64,000 nt of DNA from MB1-2 sp046566065 (GTDB taxonomy: Bacteria; Actinomycetota; CADDZG01; WHSQ01): assembly GCA_046566065.1 (NCBI GenBank), contig JBKHXK010000011.1:1-64000 (forward strand), given 5' to 3'. Position numbers and translations under genes: made by a program. Shown piece after piece: positions 6,431 to 15,537 of this stretch (positions are counted from its first letter, which is position 1; every line of letters begins with the position of its first letter). Under the pieces are notes generated by a model. It was not told where the DNA came from and ran no database searches. It worked only from the letters and a program-made list of their open reading frames with translations.

Positions 6431-8647
6431 ATGAAGGTCTCGAGGGTCATGCGGAGCGCGGGCGCTCTCCGGCGGGTTGCGGCGACGACCGCGATGGTTT
6501 TGGCGGCCGGGGTCGTGCTCGCTCCGCCCGCTCTGGCGGTTGCGACCGCGTCGATCGGCGATGCGACCGTGACCGAAGGCAACAGCGCAAGCACCGATGC
6601 GACCTTCACGGTCACTCTGTCGGAGGCCAACAGCACCTCGACGACGGTGACCTACGAGACCTACGGGATCAGCGCGACTCCCGGCACCGACTACACGCAT
6701 ACCGCCGGCACTGTGACGTTCCCCGCGGGCGACACGTCCGAGACCGTTTCGGTCCCGGTCCTGGGCGACATCCTCGATGAGCCCGACGAGACCTTCGGCG
6801 TGGCCCTCACCTCGATCAGCAACGGGAACTTCGGAAGCGACACCACCGGGACGGGGTCGATCCTGGATGACGACCCGACCCCGACGATCTCGATCGCGGA
6901 CGCATCGGTCACGGAGGGCAACACCGGTACGAAGACCCTGACCGCCACCGTCTCTCTTTCCGCGCCCTCGTCCCGCTATATCGCCGTCGACTTCGCGACC
7001 GCCGATGGAACCGCGACGTTCTCGCCCGGAGGTGATTTCCACACCACGAGTGGCCGCCTGGTGTTCGAGCGGGGCGACACTACCGAGACCATCACGCTGA
7101 CGGTGGTCTCGGACACGCAGGTGGAGCCAGACGAGACCTTCGTCGTGAACCTGACCAACCCCGTCAACGCGACGCTGGCGGATGCCCAGGGCGTGATCAC
7201 GATCGTCAACGACGACACGGCGGGCCAACCCCCACCGCCCCCACCTGCAGGAAGCGTGCCCACCATCTCGATCGGCAGCGCGCAGGTGCCCGAGGGGAAC
7301 TCCGGCACGGTGCAGACGAACGTCACGGTGAGCCTGTCCGCGGCGAGCGACCGGTACGTGACCGTCGATTTCGCCACGGCGCCGGGGACGGCCACGTTCT
7401 CTGGGGCCGACTACCACCAGACCAGCGGCCGCTTGGCCTTCGCTCCGGGTGAGACGAGCAAGTCGATCCTGATCACGGTGGTCGGCGACACGTCCGTGGA
7501 GGGGGACGAGAGCTTCTTCGTCGACCTCAGCGCACCGACGAACGCGACGTTGTCGTCGAGCCGGGGCACGGTGACGATCGTGAACGACGACACCGCCCCG
7601 ACTCCACCGCCTCCTCCTCCGTCGGGATCGACCCCGCAGGTCTCGATCGGGGACGCAGCTGTGGTCGAGGGGGACGCCGACGAGACGCGCATCGCGGTGG
7701 TTCTGTCGCTGTCGCAGGCATCGAACAGCAACGTCGCGGTGAGTTTCGCCACCGCCGACGGCACGGCCCTCTTCTCCGACGCCGACTACTGGCAGACGAA
7801 CGGGCGGGTCGTGTTCGCTCCGGGGCAGACGAGTCAATCGGTCATCGTGACGATCGTGGGCGATACCAGGGTCGAACCGAACGAGGCCTTCTACCTAGAC
7901 CTGAGCTCGCCCTCGGGTGCCACCTTGGGAAGGTCCCGGTCGACGGTGACGATCACCGACGATGACTCCAGCACGACCCCACCCACTTCGAACATGCCGG
8001 CGGTGTCGATCGGGGACGTCACCGTGCAGGAAGGAGATAGCGGCACCGTCGTCGCGACGGTGACCCTGACGCTGTCCGCTCCCTCGACCAGGCCGGTCGG
8101 TATCTCGCTCACGACGGTCGACGGAAGTGCGACCTTCGATGAGGCCGACTACTGGCGGACGAGCGGGACCCTGGTCTTCCAAGCCGGCGAGACGACCCGC
8201 ACGCTGGAGCTGACGATCAACGGCGATACCGAGGTCGAGGGCACCGAGGCCTTCTTCGTGGATCTCTCGAGCCCTCAGAACGCCACGATCGACAAGGCCC
8301 GTGGCGTCATCACGATCGTCGATGACGAGAGCCCCACCTCGACCCGAACCACGCTGCGTGTGGTCAAGCGGCCGCGGTCGTTGACGGCAGAGGGTCAGGT
8401 CGTGCCGCCGCAGCCGGGCGAGCGCATGCGGGTGGTCCTCCGGAAGAGGAAGTCGGGCAGATTCGTGACGATCGGGTCCGAGCGCCCCGTGCTGGGCGAA
8501 GCCGACGTCGACGGCGACGGGATCTTCGAGAGCTCCTACGAGGCCCGCTTCCGCAGACCGCGTCGAGGCGTCTGCCTCATCAAAGCGGTGTTCCCGGGGA
8601 ACGCTTCGCATGACCGGAGCGCAGCGCGGCTGCGGTTCCGGTGCTGA
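6431..8647 (+). CDS. Large secreted protein with five Calx-beta domains
   Basis: 738 residues: signal peptide (about 1-37), then five Calx-beta repeats (about 38-150, 155-265, 275-385, 395-505, 515-635). Each starts with a (V/I)SI.DA.V.EG segment and ends VTIV(N/D)DD. Proline-rich linkers (PPPPPPAGS; PPPPPPSGST) separate some repeats. The C-terminal ~100 residues (TTLRVVKRPRSLTAEGQV...) form a separate beta-rich domain with two cysteines. It is probably a Ca2+-dependent surface or matrix protein. A G-rich ribosome site precedes ATG 6431. The repeats are similar at DNA level and could recombine. Confidence 0.8.
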   Translation: MKVSRVMRSAGALRRVAATTAMVLAAGVVLAPPALAVATASIGDATVTEGNSASTDATFTVTLSEANSTSTTVTYETYGISATPGTDYTHTAGTVTFPAGDTSETVSVPVLGDILDEPDETFGVALTSISNGNFGSDTTGTGSILDDDPTPTISIADASVTEGNTGTKTLTATVSLSAPSSRYIAVDFATADGTATFSPGGDFHTTSGRLVFERGDTTETITLTVVSDTQVEPDETFVVNLTNPVNATLADAQGVITIVNDDTAGQPPPPPPAGSVPTISIGSAQVPEGNSGTVQTNVTVSLSAASDRYVTVDFATAPGTATFSGADYHQTSGRLAFAPGETSKSILITVVGDTSVEGDESFFVDLSAPTNATLSSSRGTVTIVNDDTAPTPPPPPPSGSTPQVSIGDAAVVEGDADETRIAVVLSLSQASNSNVAVSFATADGTALFSDADYWQTNGRVVFAPGQTSQSVIVTIVGDTRVEPNEAFYLDLSSPSGATLGRSRSTVTITDDDSSTTPPTSNMPAVSIGDVTVQEGDSGTVVATVTLTLSAPSTRPVGISLTTVDGSATFDEADYWRTSGTLVFQAGETTRTLELTINGDTEVEGTEAFFVDLSSPQNATIDKARGVITIVDDESPTSTRTTLRVVKRPRSLTAEGQVVPPQPGERMRVVLRKRKSGRFVTIGSERPVLGEADVDGDGIFESSYEARFRRPRRGVCLIKAVFPGNASHDRSAARLRFRC

Positions 8648-8675
8648 CCGGGATGGAGGGAACGGAGCCAAAGGC

Positions 8676-9449
8676 CTAGACGGCCTCGGATACTCCCAGG
8701 TAGGCCTCGTTGATCTCCTGCCGGTCGAGGGTCTCGCCCTTGGCCTTCGACTTGGAGTAGATGATCGTCCCCTTCTCCATCACGAACACTCGGTCGGCGA
8801 TGTCGAGGACCCCGACGTTCTGTTCGACCAGGAACACGGTGGTGCCGTCCTGGTTGATCCTCTGAGCTACCTCGAAGACCGTGAGCGTGAGCTTGGGGGA
8901 GAGGCCCAGCGAGGCCTCGTCGATAAGCAGCACCTTCGGGCGAGCCATCAGCCCGCGGGCGATGGCGAGCATCTGCTGCTCTCCACCCGACAGGGTCCCG
9001 GCGAGCTGCGTCCACCGCTCGCGCAGCCGGGGGAAATACTCGACCGCCTGCTCGACGAGCTCGCGGGTGCCCTTGCGATCCTTCTTGTAGGCCCAGGCCC
9101 CCAGACGCAGGTTCTGGGCGATCGTGAGCTGGGGGAACACCCGGCGGCCCTCGGGCACGAGGACGATCCCTTTGGACACCAGCTCGCGCGGGTCCATGCT
9201 GTGCATCTTGCCCTTGGCGTCGGGCCCGGAGATCTGCTCGCCGTTGAAGGTGATCGAGCCGCTCCACGGCTTCAGCAGCCCGGCCAGAGTGAGGATCGTG
9301 GTCGTCTTCCCTGCGCCGTTCAGCCCGAGAAGCACGGCGGTCTCGCCTTCCTCGATGTTGAACGAGATACCGCCGAGCACCGGCAGCGAGCCGTAGCCCG
9401 CTCGGAGGTCCTTCACCTCAAGAAGTGACACCGAGGGCCTCCTCTTCAT
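8676..9449 (-). CDS. livF: Branched-chain amino-acid ABC transporter ATP-binding protein LivF
   Basis: 257-residue ABC ATPase: Walker A GLNGAGKTTT, signature LSGGEQQ, Walker B VLLIDEASLGLSP and the switch His region FLVEQN. It contains the LivF-type central segment GIVLVPEGRRVFPQLTI. It forms the second ATPase of the LivGF pair and acts at the cytoplasmic face of the LivHM channel. The start overlaps the end of livG by 32 nt. It is the last gene of the minus-strand operon. The substrate may be any LIV-type ligand (amino acids, amides, urea-like). Confidence 0.92.
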   Translation of the reverse strand: MKRRPSVSLLEVKDLRAGYGSLPVLGGISFNIEEGETAVLLGLNGAGKTTTILTLAGLLKPWSGSITFNGEQISGPDAKGKMHSMDPRELVSKGIVLVPEGRRVFPQLTIAQNLRLGAWAYKKDRKGTRELVEQAVEYFPRLRERWTQLAGTLSGGEQQMLAIARGLMARPKVLLIDEASLGLSPKLTLTVFEVAQRINQDGTTVFLVEQNVGVLDIADRVFVMEKGTIIYSKSKAKGETLDRQEINEAYLGVSEAV

Positions 9450-10236
9450 CCGCAGGTGCGTCCTCGGTCTCGACCTCGCCGCCCAGATAAGCGGCGACCA
9501 CCTCGGGGTGGGAGCGGACCTGCTGCGGCAGGCCCTCGGTCAGGATCTTTCCGAAATTCAGCACGTAGACGTAATCGCAGACCCCGACGACCAGGGGCAC
9601 GTGGTGCTCGATCATCAGCACGGTCAGGTTCAGGGTCTTGCGCAGAGCGAGAAGCCGCTCCCCGAACTCGTGGGCCTCGTCCGGCCCCATCCCCGAAGAG
9701 GGCTCGTCGAGCAGCAACAGATCGGGATCGGTGGCGAGCACCGTCCCCACCTCGATGAGCTTCAAGGTTCCGTACGGGAGGCCGTCCAACCGTGAGTTCG
9801 CGAGATGCGCCAGTCCGATGAAGTCGAGCACCTCCATCGCGTTCGCCCGGAGCTTGCGCTCCTCGGCGAAGGAGCGAGGCGATCCGAGGATCGCGCTCAA
9901 GCTTCCGTACCCGATGCGCGAGTGCTGCGCCACCATGAAGTTCTCGACCACGGTGAGCTCCCGCACGAGCCCGATGTTCTGGAAGGTGCGCCCGATCCCC
10001 AGAGCGGTACGGCGATGCGTGGGCAACATCGAGATGTCGCGTCCCCGGTAGATGATCTGCCCGGTGTTCGGGGTGTAGGCCCCCATGATGCAGTTGAAGA
10101 GCGTGGTCTTCCCCGCTCCGTTCGGCCCGATCAGGCCCACGATCTCCCACTCGGGAACCTTCACGTTCACGTCTTCGAGCGCTACGAGACCGCCGAATCG
10201 GATCCCCGTGTTCTTCACCTCGAGAACTGCGGTCAT
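9418..10236 (-). CDS. livG: Branched-chain amino-acid ABC transporter ATP-binding protein LivG
   Basis: 272-residue ABC ATPase: Walker A GPNGAGKTTLFN, a LivG-like YRGRDISMLPTHRRTALGIGRTFQN segment, Walker B LLLLDEPSSGMGP and the H-loop MIEHHVPLV. The usual LSGGQ signature is weak: the region reads LDGLPYGTLKLIEVG, close to LivG proteins with LPYGxQRxxE. The C-terminal ~15 residues are acidic. It overlaps livM by 4 nt, so translation is coupled. Confidence 0.92.
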   Translation of the reverse strand: MTAVLEVKNTGIRFGGLVALEDVNVKVPEWEIVGLIGPNGAGKTTLFNCIMGAYTPNTGQIIYRGRDISMLPTHRRTALGIGRTFQNIGLVRELTVVENFMVAQHSRIGYGSLSAILGSPRSFAEERKLRANAMEVLDFIGLAHLANSRLDGLPYGTLKLIEVGTVLATDPDLLLLDEPSSGMGPDEAHEFGERLLALRKTLNLTVLMIEHHVPLVVGVCDYVYVLNFGKILTEGLPQQVRSHPEVVAAYLGGEVETEDAPADEEEALGVTS

Positions 10237-11516
10237 GCGTTCTCCTTGGGGTCGTCGTGGCCGGTGTCACCGGCGGGCTCTTCCGGCTGACCGTGCAGGA
10301 CGGGCTCGGTGTCCTGCTTGATCTCCTCGGTCGAAGCCTCGGTGGCGTCGCTCTCACCCTTGTGCAGGCCGAGCTTGTGCATGAGCCCGCCCCCAGACTT
10401 CTTCGACTTCTCCTTGTGATGCCCGTCGGGGTGCATCGAGAACTTCTCGCCCCGGATCCAACGGGTGATGGGCGAGATCTGCTCGGCGATCCCGCCGGGG
10501 AACTGGATCAGGGTGAGCATCGCGAGAGCGGGACCGATGACGAGGGGCAGGTAGCTGGCGCTGCGCTTCAGGGTGTCGCTAACGAAGTGCTCGAGGGTGG
10601 AAGAAAGCTCGATGAGGAACGGGAACAGGGCGAAGAAGGCAGATCCGATGACGACCCCGGTGCGGTTACCCAGGCCCCCGATCACGACCATCAGCACCCA
10701 GAGCAGAGCGATGGCGAACTGGAAGTCGTTCGAAACGACGTTCTCGGCCCGGAACGCGTAGAGCCCACCGCCGACGCCGGCGAACAGCCCGGACATGATG
10801 AAGGCGATGACCTTGTACTGGGTGACGTTGATGCCGTACGAGGCCGCCACGGGCTCCGAGCCTTTGAGCGACAGGATCGCCCGGCCCACCTTCGATCGCA
10901 CCAGGCGCCAGTCCAGATAGATCACGGCCGCGAGGAAAGCGAAGGTCAAGAAGGCGAACTGCGTGTCCGAGTCGAAGGCGTTCGGACGAGCCGCCGGCAT
11001 CCCCGCGCCACCGCGGGTCAGGAACTCGATCTCGAAGATCGACGTCTCGGCCACGAACCCGTAGGCGAGGGTGATCAGAGCGAGATAGAGGCCCTTGATG
11101 CGGAGCGCCACGATCCCGAGCAGACCTGCCGCGATCGCGCCGCTGGCAGCGGCCAGAGCCATGCCGGTCAGGAACGCTCCCATGTTGCAGCCCGCCTCAG
11201 GGGTGCAGCCGGCCTTCTCGGTGACGTAGTAGGCGGCTACGAACGCGGCGATACCGACGAAGCCGTGATGACCGAGCGAGACCTGTCCGACGTAACCCAG
11301 GACGATGTTGAGGGAAAGTCCGATGATCGCGTAGATCACGGCGAGCGAGATGCGGTCGGCCCAGAAGCCGGGAACGGTCGCGGTGACGAGCAGCGTGCCC
11401 CCGAGGGCTCCGACCAGGACCACCAGCCGGGCTACCCAACCGCCCACGCTCGGGCGCCAGCGGTCGGAGGCGGTTGCCCGCGGCGGGGGCGTGACCGCCG
11501 CTTCGGCCGTAGCCAT
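10233..11516 (-). CDS. livM: Branched-chain amino-acid ABC transporter permease LivM
   Basis: 427-residue polytopic permease with the LivM core (VIYAIIGLSLNIVLGYVGQVSLGHHGFVGIAAF; GLYLALITLAYGF; SLKGSEPVAASYGIN...). It is longer than typical LivM (about 300-350) because of a hydrophilic, Lys/Glu/His-rich C-terminal tail of about 75 residues, probably cytoplasmic. The start touches the livH stop. It forms the channel with LivH. Confidence 0.9.
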   Translation of the reverse strand: MATAEAAVTPPPRATASDRWRPSVGGWVARLVVLVGALGGTLLVTATVPGFWADRISLAVIYAIIGLSLNIVLGYVGQVSLGHHGFVGIAAFVAAYYVTEKAGCTPEAGCNMGAFLTGMALAAASGAIAAGLLGIVALRIKGLYLALITLAYGFVAETSIFEIEFLTRGGAGMPAARPNAFDSDTQFAFLTFAFLAAVIYLDWRLVRSKVGRAILSLKGSEPVAASYGINVTQYKVIAFIMSGLFAGVGGGLYAFRAENVVSNDFQFAIALLWVLMVVIGGLGNRTGVVIGSAFFALFPFLIELSSTLEHFVSDTLKRSASYLPLVIGPALAMLTLIQFPGGIAEQISPITRWIRGEKFSMHPDGHHKEKSKKSGGGLMHKLGLHKGESDATEASTEEIKQDTEPVLHGQPEEPAGDTGHDDPKENA

Positions 11517-12538
11517 CAGGCCTCGCTCCCGAGGAGGCCCTGCGGTCTGATCAGCAGCACCAGCAGGAGGACGAGAAGCACGGCGACGTTAGCGGAGCCG
11601 GGGATGATGTCCTGGATGAACTGAGCGTTCGCCCCTTGGCCGATCTGGTAGTGACCGCCCGCCCACTGCGCGAGTTGCTGGATCAAACCGACGGTGATCC
11701 CTCCGAGGAAGGCGCCGGGGAGGCTCGTCATGCCTCCGATAACGGCCGCGGTGAAAGAGGCGATCAGCACGCCGGCCGTCATGATGCCCGGGGTCAGAGG
11801 CAACGAAGGCGGGATGTAGAGGATCCCCGCGATGGCCCCGAGGAACGCGGCGGCCCCCCAGATGAAGCGGGAGACACGCTCGACGCCGATGCCGACCACG
11901 CGTGTTGCGAAGGCGTCCTGTGAGGTGGCGAGGATCGCCAGGCCGAGATCGGTCTTGGAGAAGAAGTAGCCGAGGACGACGGCGAGGAGCAGCAACACCC
12001 CGACGATGAGGAGCAACTGGGGCTCGATGTTGAAGCCGTAGACCTCGGGTCCCACCGGCTCGCCGGCTGCGTCGACCGGGTTGATCAAGCGGGGGAGGTC
12101 CTTGGCCTCCGGCAGGAAGAGCATGATCTCGACCCCGATAGCGAACAGGGCGAAAGCGATCGTTGCGACCAGGAGGGTGATCCTCGGAGCGTTCATCAGG
12201 GGCCGGATCACCACGCGCTCCATGAGCAGTCCGATCAAGACCACCACCGACACCGCCACCAGGATGGCGGCCCAGTAGGGAACCTTGGGCGACTTCACCT
12301 GCTCGATCAGCACGTACACGATGAAGGCCGCCAGCGTCCCGAACTCGCCCTGGGCGAAGTTGAAGACCCGGGCTCCCTTGTAGACCAGCACGAGACCGAT
12401 CGCTACCAGCCCGTACGCGGCGCCGGTGAGCAGGCCGATGATGACCGGGCCGTTGGGCCCGGTGGTGTCGCCCGCGCCGAGCACGAGGATGATCCCGACT
12501 ACTGCGGCGATGACCGCGGCAACGATCGATGTCCTCAT
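11516..12538 (-). CDS. livH: Branched-chain amino-acid ABC transporter permease LivH
   Basis: 340-residue permease with the LivH pattern GLLTGAAYGLVAIGLVLVYKGARVFNFAQGEFGTLAAF and the later GGMTSLPGAFLGGITVGL motif, with about eight or nine membrane segments. ATG 12538 lacks a clear Shine-Dalgarno and lies 31 nt downstream of the binding-protein gene. It pairs with LivM. Confidence 0.92.
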   Translation of the reverse strand: MRTSIVAAVIAAVVGIILVLGAGDTTGPNGPVIIGLLTGAAYGLVAIGLVLVYKGARVFNFAQGEFGTLAAFIVYVLIEQVKSPKVPYWAAILVAVSVVVLIGLLMERVVIRPLMNAPRITLLVATIAFALFAIGVEIMLFLPEAKDLPRLINPVDAAGEPVGPEVYGFNIEPQLLLIVGVLLLLAVVLGYFFSKTDLGLAILATSQDAFATRVVGIGVERVSRFIWGAAAFLGAIAGILYIPPSLPLTPGIMTAGVLIASFTAAVIGGMTSLPGAFLGGITVGLIQQLAQWAGGHYQIGQGANAQFIQDIIPGSANVAVLLVLLLVLLIRPQGLLGSEA

Positions 12539-12569
12539 GTGGGTGGGAAAGTTACTCCATCAAGTCGAG

Positions 12570-14081
12570 CTAGAACCGGGTGGCCGGGGACGTGACGATC
12601 GTGTGCCATCTGTTCGTCGAGCAACGCGCCTCGCTGACGTAGGTCGAATCCGCCCCGAAGTGGTCGCTCGAGGAGTAGCTCAGAGGAGGTCCGACCCCGA
12701 CGTTCTGGTTCCGGATCTTCTCGACCGCCAGGATGAAGTTCTCCCGTGTGAGGTCCTTGCCCGCCGCCTTGAGGAACTCCCAGAAGTTCTTCCCGGCGAT
12801 CCACGACAGCCACATGAAGTCGTCGCCCTGGCCCTTGTCGGTAAGGGAGGCGGACGCCTTGCGGAAGTCCGGGTCGTAGCGGTCGCTGTCGATCCAGGCC
12901 GGGAACGGGGAGAAGAAGTGGGCCCCGTCGATCGAGGTCCCGCCACGGCAGGCGACGCTCGCGACCGTGTCGAAGGTCTTGGTGATGCCGACGCCGACCC
13001 ACTGAGGCCGGTAGGCCTGGGTGTCTGCCTGCTTGAGTACGTTCAGCCACCAGACGGGCGAGGTCAGGACGAACACGTTCTCGATCCCGGCCAGCTGCAT
13101 CTCCTGAACGACCTGGCGGGCCTCGGAGGTCCCGGCGGTCTTGGACACCTGGCGGTCGTACGAGATGCTCAGCCCGGCCTTGGCCGCCTCCGCCTTGAAG
13201 GTGTCGTGCGCGTCTTTGAAGGACGCGGTGTCGAAGAACAGCATGCCGTTCTTCTCGCCCTTGGCCCCGAGCTTGTTGATCATGTATTGGACGAGCAGAG
13301 GAGCCTGGTCGGGGTAGGTCATAGAGGTCGTGAAGTAGGTGCGGAAGCTCGACACGAGCGACTCGGTCACCCCGGCCGAGATGTATGGCACCCCGACCGA
13401 TTCTGCGTAGCGGGCGCAGGCCTGGATCTGGTCCGTGCCGGCGGCGCCGGAGAGCATGAAGACCTGGTCCTTCTCGACCATCTCCTTACATACCGCAACC
13501 GCGGTGGACGGGTTGTACTGGTCGTTCTTCAGAACCACGGTGATCGTGCGGCCGAACAGGTCCTGTCCCTTCTCGGCCATCCAGCGGAAGTAGAGGTCCT
13601 TGCCCGCGTCGACGGAGTCAGAGGGGACGGGGGCCGCGCCCGAAAGCGGGGCGTGGATGCCGATCTTGATCGAGTTCGCCGTGACGCCGGTCGTGGTGCT
13701 GCCCGAGGGGGCCGGGCCGCTGGGCCCCTCCTCGCTGCCGGGGTCCGTGGAACCTGGGTCCGTGGAACCGGGATCGCTACTGCCGGGACCGCTACTGCCG
13801 GGGCCGGTTGACCCGGGCAGGCCGCTGCCGCCGCCGGAGGCCGCCAGCACGTCGGGGTCGGTGATGCCCTCCTCCACGTTTCCGATCACGTTGCCCTCGG
13901 CGTCGACGATGTTGCCCTCTTCGTCGACGGTCGCGCCCGGGGGCAGGCCACCCGCGAAGGAGCCGCCGAGCGGGCCTTCGATCTTGGAGATAACGCCGGG
14001 CTTCTGGCCGCAGGCGGCGAGCAAGACGATCGCGAGAAGAAGTGCGGTGGTGGCTATGCCTCTGCGCATCGGCGTTCTCAT
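12570..14081 (-). CDS. LIV-type substrate-binding lipoprotein
   Basis: 503 residues. Lipobox LLAAC puts the lipidated Cys at about residue 22. A Gly/Ser/Pro/Asp-rich spacer (about 65-115) is encoded by a 15-nt repeat. Then comes the type 1 periplasmic-binding fold (IKIGIHAPLSGAAPVPSDSV; later GVGITKTFDTVA). It is the receptor for the LivHMGF transporter encoded next. ATG 14081 overlaps the stop of the upstream gene as ATGA, which decides the start. The long spacer implies the receptor is tethered well away from the membrane. Ligand unknown. Confidence 0.88.
   Translation of the reverse strand: MRTPMRRGIATTALLLAIVLLAACGQKPGVISKIEGPLGGSFAGGLPPGATVDEEGNIVDAEGNVIGNVEEGITDPDVLAASGGGSGLPGSTGPGSSGPGSSDPGSTDPGSTDPGSEEGPSGPAPSGSTTTGVTANSIKIGIHAPLSGAAPVPSDSVDAGKDLYFRWMAEKGQDLFGRTITVVLKNDQYNPSTAVAVCKEMVEKDQVFMLSGAAGTDQIQACARYAESVGVPYISAGVTESLVSSFRTYFTTSMTYPDQAPLLVQYMINKLGAKGEKNGMLFFDTASFKDAHDTFKAEAAKAGLSISYDRQVSKTAGTSEARQVVQEMQLAGIENVFVLTSPVWWLNVLKQADTQAYRPQWVGVGITKTFDTVASVACRGGTSIDGAHFFSPFPAWIDSDRYDPDFRKASASLTDKGQGDDFMWLSWIAGKNFWEFLKAAGKDLTRENFILAVEKIRNQNVGVGPPLSYSSSDHFGADSTYVSEARCSTNRWHTIVTSPATRF
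13741..13815 (-). repeat. 15-nt minisatellite in the binding-protein spacer
   Basis: Five adjacent 15-nt units (for example GGGTCCGTGGAACC and GGACCGCTACTGCCG types) encode the (G-S-x-x-P) spacer of the lipoprotein. The repeat keeps the frame, so unit number could vary without breaking the gene. Confidence 0.7.
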
Positions 14082-15412
14082 CCCTTCTTGATACCTGGAA
14101 TCTTCCGGAACAGTGAGGTGACCTTCCCGGTCACCGGCTTGATCGAGCTGCCGATCGTTGCCAGACCGGACTTCAGCCCCGAGAGGGGGCCGGCTACCGC
14201 CGCTGCGGCCGCGGCTCCCTGCATCCCACCTCGGGCGGCGTTGATGCGATGGATGTGCGCCAGGACGCCGTTGGGCCGATGGGAGTGCGTGTTCTCCAGG
14301 ACGATCGAGCGGACCATCGAGAATCCGATGAGGCCCGCCAAGATGGCCATCCACACGTAGCCGGGCATGGCTTCGACCTCGGGACCTTTGGCGTTCGTGA
14401 GCGCTGTGTCCTCCCCGGGCGGGACGTCTTCCGGGGCCGCACTGTCGCCCCCCGCGGGGGTGGTCGTGCCGCTCCCGCCAAGATCACCCGTGCTGCCCGA
14501 GTCCAAGCCACCGCCCACGCTCGTGCTCCCGAACGAGCTGGTCCCACCCGTGCCGGAGCTGATGCCTGGGTCGGTGGGGGGGATGGTCTCGATCGGGGGA
14601 AGGCTCTCGCCCTCCCCGGGCGTGAAGACCAGTTCCGTCACGACGCCCTTCTCGACCTTGGGGCCGGTGAAGACGACCCTCCAGTTCGGGTCGTCGTCTT
14701 CAGCGTCCTTGGGGGCTTTGGGACGCAACATGATGCAGGTGCACAGAGGGGGGGTCTCGGTCCAACTCTTCGCAAGGGCGGTCAGGTCGAAGGTCCACTG
14801 GTGGTCGGCGTCCGGGTCGGTGGGGTCGGCCTCTGCATCGTTCTCGATCTCTTTCCGCACGCCCTCAGGGGCTCCGGCGCAGTCGTACTTGGGCATCTCC
14901 TTGTACTGACGAGCGTCGCCGTCACCGAATATCTCACCGACCTCGCACGCGACGATGACCTTGCCTTCGGGATTGCGCGCGTCGGTCTCTTCGCATTTCT
15001 GCTTGGCGGTCGTATCCGGGTTCTCCCGGCATCCGGACTCCGCTTCGAGAAGCGTCACGGTGAACTTCGAGACCTTGGAGCCGAGAGTCAGCATGGTCAG
15101 ATCAAAGGCAAGGGCGGAGACCTTGTCCGGCGTCTCGTAGTCCCCGTTGACCACCTCTACCGGGATGCGGCCTTCGGCGCACGTCTCCTGGGGGGCTCCG
15201 AGGCTGCTGGGAAGTCCCGGGCAGAAGGGGTTGGGAGCCTCGCCCGAGACGCTCCCGACCGGGGTGTCGATGTTCTGGTTCTGCTGCGGTTCCCAGTACC
15301 AGGCCTGACCGATCAACGACGGCTCGGCCCGGGCGGCGAGCGCGGGCACCGCGAACACGGCACCCACTAGAAGCATGATGAGCACTGCTGCAGCTGTGGC
15401 TCTCCGAGTCAT
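14078..15412 (-). CDS. Secreted, C-terminally membrane-anchored protein of unknown function
   Basis: 444 residues from ATG 15412, chosen because GGGGGAGA lies just upstream; an ATG six codons earlier has none. Signal peptide to about residue 26. The extracellular region has many cysteines and a W-x-FD-L-T-A-L-A-KSW segment like DNRLRE/TGF-propeptide-type surface domains. A Ser/Gly/Thr-rich stalk (about 280-340) and one membrane helix (about 357-377) precede a basic cytoplasmic tail rich in Ala and Lys. It is the first gene of the liv operon and overlaps the receptor gene by 4 nt, so it probably serves that uptake system or its surface assembly. I do not recognise a family. Confidence 0.6.
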   Translation of the reverse strand: MTRRATAAAVLIMLLVGAVFAVPALAARAEPSLIGQAWYWEPQQNQNIDTPVGSVSGEAPNPFCPGLPSSLGAPQETCAEGRIPVEVVNGDYETPDKVSALAFDLTMLTLGSKVSKFTVTLLEAESGCRENPDTTAKQKCEETDARNPEGKVIVACEVGEIFGDGDARQYKEMPKYDCAGAPEGVRKEIENDAEADPTDPDADHQWTFDLTALAKSWTETPPLCTCIMLRPKAPKDAEDDDPNWRVVFTGPKVEKGVVTELVFTPGEGESLPPIETIPPTDPGISSGTGGTSSFGSTSVGGGLDSGSTGDLGGSGTTTPAGGDSAAPEDVPPGEDTALTNAKGPEVEAMPGYVWMAILAGLIGFSMVRSIVLENTHSHRPNGVLAHIHRINAARGGMQGAAAAAAVAGPLSGLKSGLATIGSSIKPVTGKVTSLFRKIPGIKKG

Positions 15413-15524
15413 GTATCTCCCCCAAGCCATAAGTAAGTGTGTTCTGCCGCCGACCGCGAAGTCCTTCTCGCCCGGGCGATTCTAGCGCGTCACCGGTTTA
15501 TGGAACGGTGTGCGCTTATTTTAC

Positions 15525-15530
15525 TACCCT
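15525..15530 (+). promoter_or_regulatory. Leaderless -10 box for the gene at 15538
   Basis: TACCCT followed by 7 nt and ATG 15538. The 125-bp divergent gap (15413-15537) also must hold the liv operon promoter, which I could not place. Confidence 0.4.
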
Positions 15531-15537
15531 GGTCCCG

